Shown here: positions 61,401 through 64,000 of the stretch, piece after piece
Numbering within the stretch: position 1 is the stretch's first letter
How the letters are laid out: each line of letters starts with the position of its first letter
NCBI GenBank assembly: GCA_031291335.1
Contig: JARLJF010000210.1
Location: forward strand, 1-64,000
Direction of reading: 5' to 3'
DNA length: 64,000 nucleotides
Source: Pandoraea sp.
GTDB taxonomy: Bacteria; Pseudomonadota; Gammaproteobacteria; Burkholderiales; Burkholderiaceae
Notes under the pieces: generated by a model
What the model was told of the DNA's origin: nothing
The model's input: only the letters and a program-made list of their open reading frames with translations
Database searches by the model: none
Made by a program: the position numbers and the translations under genes

Positions 61401-64000
61401 TGTGCTGCGCGGTGGCGCAATGCTGCGCGCGAGCGAAGTGTTCATCGTAACGATCTCCACCGCCAAGGGCATTACCGTCGAGCAGGGGAGCGGCATCAAC
61501 ACACTCGGCTTCGGCACGCCGATGTGGGATTCCACGATGGGGTATACCTACGCGCCGGGGGCGGCGGGGGTGCTGGCGGTGTCTAATGGCAGGCTCTCGA
61601 TGCTGTCGCCGTTGCCGACCGGCGCACAGGATACCTTCGGCGCCGGGTACATCGACCTGGGCGTTTGCGCGACGGGCGCCGCATGTGCAGGTGAGACGCT
61701 GTTGCTTTCCGAAGGCTCGATTGCGGTGGCGACTGACAAGCGATTCACGATCACCGATGCTGTGCGCTACGGCACGCGCCAACTATCGCTCGCGGTCGGT
61801 CGGGTCAATGTCGGCGATCAGGCATCGCTGGATTCGCTTGCTGCTTCCGGGCGCCTTGCTGAAGGACTCACGCTCAACCAGACGGTGCTGTCGCGACTGT
61901 TACGCGGGGACCGGACCTATGGCGCGCCTGCGCTCGAAAGCCTGTCTCTCATCGCACGCGATTCGATCAATTTCTACGATTCCGTCGAGCTATCGACTAT
62001 CGATGCTGCGACGGGAAAATCTAGCATCGATGTGCTCGTGCTGGGCACGCCGGCCATCTTCGGATACGGCGCGAGCGATGCACTCGCGCGTATTCGTACC
62101 GATCGGCTCGTGTGGACCGGCTCGAAGTCACCTGCGGGCGCCATCGTCGAGGGCGGGGCAGGCACCGGCAGCGGTCGCTTGTCCCTCGACGCACGGGAGA
62201 TCGAATTCGGCTTCGGACCGGCCACGCAGCGCGACGTCAATCACGATATGAACCGCATGACCGTCGGTTTCTCGACGGTCGAACTCAACGCCAGCGAGCG
62301 GGTGACAGCTAACCAGAAGGGCAGCCTTTCCGTCTATCGCTCACAGAACGGGTGGAACGACCAGAAGCAGGATTTCGATTACAGCGGCGGTGACATCGTC
62401 ATCGATACGCCACTGCTCACGGGGGCGGCAGGGTCGGTGAACCGTTTCGTCGCGGGCGGCAACGTGTCGGTGACGAACGCGAGTGCTCGCACGAGACCCG
62501 TGATCGACAACGGCAAGCTCGTGGCCGCGCTGGGGGCCGAAGTCGCGCTCAGCGCTGGCGGGGCAGCGAACGTCGACACGAATGTCGTGCTGCCGAGCGG
62601 CCGCTTGACCGTGGCCGCACAGGCGGATGTGACACTTGGTGATGGCGCCCAACTCGATCTGGCCGGACGCAAGCTCGATTTCTTCGACACCAGCAAATAC
62701 AGCTGGGGCGGCGATATGGTCCTGTCGAGCGCCAACGGCAACGTGCGCCAGACCGCCGGGTCGCGCATCGATCTGTCGGCGCTGGAAAACCGGGCCGGCA
62801 AGCTCACCGTGACGGCGCTGTCACCGGCCAGCGGCGTCGTATCGCTGGCGGGCAAGGTGCTCGGCAGTGCCAGCGGTCGCTACGATGCGGGTGGCACGTG
62901 GGTGCCGTTCGCTGCGGGAGGCGTCGACATCCGCGCTCAGCACGTCGACGATTTCGGCGGGCTCAATGCTCGTCTGACCGACGGCGGCGTCTTTGGCAGC
63001 CGCAGCTTCCAGATCAAGCAGGGCAGTCTTGTCGTTGGCGACGAACTCAAGGCGCGTGAGATCACGCTCTCGATCGACGGGGGGCGACTTGACGTGCTCG
63101 GGCGTGTCGACGCGAGTGGGGCACAAGCGGGCACCATTCGCCTCTCGGCCCGCGACGGCGTGACGGTCGGTGGCAACGCGGTGCTCGACGCGCACAGCAC
63201 CACGCTGCGTCTGGACAGTTATGGGCAGCCCATCGAAGCTTCCAACCGTGCGGTCATCGAGATCAACGGCAATCAGGGACGTGTGGTGCTGGCTGACGGC
63301 GCACGGCTCGATGTGCGTGCCGGGACAAACGACGTGAAAGGCGCACCCCTGTCGGTGGGGACGGTCGAGATCAGCGCAAAGCGTCTGGGCGGTGCGAACG
63401 AAGCCCTGGGCAACGACATCGCGATCGATGCGGGCGGTAACGTCGTGATCGACGGTGCGCGCTCGATCACCGTCAACGGGATGTACCGCGACACCCAGGC
63501 ACCGGCCGGCACCGATGTTTCCATCGACGGCCGTCCGTATCAGCTCGTCAATCAAGCTTATCTGGACGCGCTTCACGCGCAGAACGAAACGTTCATGTCG
63601 AACGCGCTGGCCAATGGCGCGTTGCTCGCGCGGCTGGCCGGATTGCGCCGCTATACCGATGCCTTCCATTTGCGCCCCGGTGTCGAGATCGTCAGCGCAA
63701 CGCCTGACGGCGACATTCACCTGGACGGCGATATCGACATGTCGCGCTATCGCTACGCGAGCCTGAACCCGAACACGCAGAAGACCGGTGTGTGGGGCAG
63801 CGGCGAAGCGGGCGCGCTGACGATTCGCGCCGGGGGAAATCTGAACGTCTTCGGCAGTCTGACCGACGGGTTCGATACCAGCAAGCTCACACCGGGTGCG
63901 GACAACAAGGGGTGGGTGCTCACCAGCGGAACTGCAGGGTGGGGCGGCGATGCCGTGATCCCGGTGGGCGGGCTGGTGACGCTCGCCGCCGGCACGGAAT
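55414..64000 (+). CDS. Giant filamentous-haemagglutinin-like TpsA exoprotein (3' end missing)
   Basis: The frame starting with ATG at 55414 stays open to the window end in every line I translated, giving at least 2862 residues. A long signal peptide (RLLRIRPLAQAVAVFAASSA to AQAQ, about 1-48) is followed by an Ala/Gln-rich segment of about 100 residues, then the TPS secretion domain from about residue 150, with GEKAILNWETFNVGRRTTVE and NRNGIQFTGTAQVDTRNLVA (usual NPNGI is NRNGI). Beyond it come hundreds of beta-helix repeats rich in Gly, Ala, Asp, Thr and Val (for example GGDIVIDTPLL, GSRIDLSALENRAG). It is exported by the TpsB encoded at 44331 and is likely an adhesin or surface filament. The C-terminal region is unseen. 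Confidence 0.93.
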   Translation, partial: MTMHKRVVSPSTHTRASARLLRIRPLAQAVAVFAASSAMIGAAQAQQAFSNAWFAARGAAQSTAAQTGRLPNGMPVSTLQNPSEQQQRANQALQNSIANLATAAQGIAAMQAAQTAARQAAAATPETIPDGLAEGGLKVDTNSLTAGWINANKKIAQDRDAAGNTRVAIEQTGEKAILNWETFNVGRRTTVEFVQQPGWAVLNRVNDPQARPSQIQGQIKADGTVMIVNRNGIQFTGTAQVDTRNLVAAAVGMTNDQFNRGIYGAAVSGATVPTFANDLQVSGSSVSHTGATANVTVDAGARINTRRPQSVTEGGGYVLLLGREAHNRGTIVTPSGQTVIAGGDAFVIRRGVGTDGNLNSSTRGNEVEPKLLPGSTAGRVSNSGLIQAELGDITLAARQIEQSGVLVSTTSVNARGTIHLTASGDSNALVRVAPGALNAIVLDTSGDAALDAQRTTLLADAAKAAESGLYNRRDQSLVQITSSGDVLFDSDSLTLATGGQINVLATRRAMAMERAKLDVSGAVGVQVAMSANNLEVNVQGNEQRDAPSNRDTHLLNNLTVYIDRRYLVRVAAGTQGYTTDRWYTPGGLLEVGGYLNTASHSIGEWAAQGGTVQLGGAEVVTRPGSLINLAGGTLDVQTGMIRQSWLRGADGQLYRVDNAPGDLRYLGTYRGFEAEHARWGKSTTETFATLFIAPGQRLENGYTVGRDAGRLIISAPSAVLEGDVDTTAYQGPRQTQAADRGLYDGYLQSPLAAPRAGQLIVGKLTPYYDGTTLTLRDSPSAIVRTINVGDVQALAADIAQGSALDTQRAGKISLDAGWLNRQQFGGVKLLATDALTLSRDIRVADGGDVGLHATRVDIDANVTARGGSIAAGNIVQRVLEATNGAWGDVPITDPALIAGGQHVKVAREVTLDTRGLWSRADDDEAGIHGMPYLNGGNVIVSTTGDVRVAQGSTIDVSSGAVRLAGGAVRGGKGGNVSLLASQYDTTGKSAGELHVDGELRAYGVSGGGTLKLDTGNGVVIGAPTSPGSLADTSLDVSLFSTGFSRYDVTGQLGLTVADGAHLDVVMPVLNVDGQAARDTLSGSDPSGVLSVLLAPVWQSDAARGTITQRSGADLALSAGSQLKRGQLSVGDGAQIEVDPGRNITLTSNGQMTVLGTLRAASGTVSLLPGLFGTGDAQGRPEGTFTPTSIWLGGNAVIDVAARPMLAKDASGAISGNVAAGGTIQIGAKYVAGATQVEAADAFVIVRPGARLDASGTAADVDVPGQGRTHVASNGGVISLASARGLYLDGDMKAASGGAGAAGGTLNVVLETLAYGMVDRTTLRGSNVDDSVRVAHEMIVAQTQGGSALSDTLRPGALGGGLALGNARIGVDRVTAGGFDNLSLLANGMMDFDGNVNLSLGQSLRLTASSFGLAANAAPGAQVRFAAPYVQLAGTTRQQSDNFLMPNPVSGSRNNGQGAGALGVPLLDDQAKFEIDGSLIDVSGRMQFGTAGTIETNAGTPVSVLRNAFGNVALRSTGDLRLLDKTEVYSPGDMTLAAVQIYPTQNASAMIVVGQRSYPSDCCVRLNQLDPTHVLTIERVGDTLAVQPYSLFGSLTLKAGQIRQGGVLRAPMGTITFGSPMETEANGILTLLPGSVTSVSANGLVMPYGGSLDGLSYLNAAVDARYSLAGGGPSVVVYSHALAVDPGAVIDLSGGGEIRGAAFLTGRGGSTDARLAPLMQVVQTGTKGSFRLPSLSSNPVYAIVLGVQPAYAPVVSENGAGAPLMGQQITIGAGVPGLPAGTYTLLPSTFALLPGAYRVELQTQSPAQAGLVPVAMRNGSLTLPAQLSVSNTSLRNATPTQAVLTSADVLRTYSQYNEMSYADFARATSERVGAPRALIEADAKRLDLYFLSDVYRGKVADTSALRFQGSANVAPAKGGYGASLLVTAPSTGNFEILGAGATPRQGDKSLISLRADDLNAIGAARMGIGGLPVVSADATGSILSATTAGFTGNAYNVVLRGGAMLRASEVFIVTISTAKGITVEQGSGINTLGFGTPMWDSTMGYTYAPGAAGVLAVSNGRLSMLSPLPTGAQDTFGAGYIDLGVCATGAACAGETLLLSEGSIAVATDKRFTITDAVRYGTRQLSLAVGRVNVGDQASLDSLAASGRLAEGLTLNQTVLSRLLRGDRTYGAPALESLSLIARDSINFYDSVELSTIDAATGKSSIDVLVLGTPAIFGYGASDALARIRTDRLVWTGSKSPAGAIVEGGAGTGSGRLSLDAREIEFGFGPATQRDVNHDMNRMTVGFSTVELNASERVTANQKGSLSVYRSQNGWNDQKQDFDYSGGDIVIDTPLLTGAAGSVNRFVAGGNVSVTNASARTRPVIDNGKLVAALGAEVALSAGGAANVDTNVVLPSGRLTVAAQADVTLGDGAQLDLAGRKLDFFDTSKYSWGGDMVLSSANGNVRQTAGSRIDLSALENRAGKLTVTALSPASGVVSLAGKVLGSASGRYDAGGTWVPFAAGGVDIRAQHVDDFGGLNARLTDGGVFGSRSFQIKQGSLVVGDELKAREITLSIDGGRLDVLGRVDASGAQAGTIRLSARDGVTVGGNAVLDAHSTTLRLDSYGQPIEASNRAVIEINGNQGRVVLADGARLDVRAGTNDVKGAPLSVGTVEISAKRLGGANEALGNDIAIDAGGNVVIDGARSITVNGMYRDTQAPAGTDVSIDGRPYQLVNQAYLDALHAQNETFMSNALANGALLARLAGLRRYTDAFHLRPGVEIVSATPDGDIHLDGDIDMSRYRYASLNPNTQKTGVWGSGEAGALTIRAGGNLNVFGSLTDGFDTSKLTPGADNKGWVLTSGTAGWGGDAVIPVGGLVTLAAGTE

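Noticed and set aside
1-64000. tRNA or rRNA genes, insertion sequences, prophage or integrase genes
   Set aside because: None could be recognised by motif on either strand; absence is by eye only, and a covariance-model search would be needed to exclude small RNA genes.

Overview
The window is GC-rich, densely coding bacterial DNA from a Gram-negative organism, shown by outer-membrane secretion, TonB/ExbBD and porin genes. Gene families and codon use suggest a betaproteobacterium of the Burkholderiaceae, perhaps Pandoraea; this is an inference without any marker gene. No rRNA, tRNA, insertion sequence, prophage or CRISPR array was recognised. Both ends cut a gene: an ABC ATPase at base 1 and a giant secreted adhesin at base 64000.

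Layout. (1) 1-3580: a polyamine-type ABC importer (ATPase and two permeases) followed by a proline-racemase-family enzyme that lacks the second catalytic cysteine. (2) 3999-9836: a putative sulfate exporter with a 53-residue membrane microprotein, then a convergent sulfonate/taurine-type ABC importer (SsuABC-like) and a divergent AraC regulator. (3) 10074-14318: MFS carrier, class III CoA-transferase, citryl-CoA-lyase-like enzyme and a convergent IclR regulator, a compact organic-acid catabolic unit. (4) 14541-18964: an orphan AAA ATPase, an unrecognised 200-residue protein, and an aldehyde dehydrogenase divergent from a LysR regulator.

(5) 18983-28265, minus strand: a long catabolic run with an AA_synth protein, a 2-hydroxyacid dehydrogenase, and DoeB, DoeX, DoeC and DoeD-like genes (the lower part of ectoine degradation), then a further aminotransferase and semialdehyde dehydrogenase. 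(6) 28489-39167, plus strand: a PucR-type regulator, flavin reductase, aldehyde dehydrogenase, LLM flavin monooxygenase, alpha/beta hydrolase, NIPSNAP protein, a glycine-betaine-type ABC importer and a carboxymuconolactone-decarboxylase-family protein. Enzyme content matches the Acinetobacter trigonelline (N-methylnicotinate) pathway, and a betaine importer suits such a substrate.

(7) 39231-43486: an XapX, DoxX, YtcJ-like amidohydrolase and YcaC-like hydrolase operon, and an orphan FixJ-like regulator with a degenerate receiver. (8) 43611-64000: a two-partner secretion locus that also carries its own energy and signalling modules: TpsB transporter, lectin-fused ExbB, ExbD, TonB, a porin, a periplasmic coiled-coil protein, a YbjN protein, then STN-domain protein, ECF sigma factor, FecR anti-sigma factor and a TpsA exoprotein of at least 2862 residues. 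The composition recalls the Pseudomonas aeruginosa PUMA3 (VreAIR) / PdtAB locus and is the most interesting system in the window.
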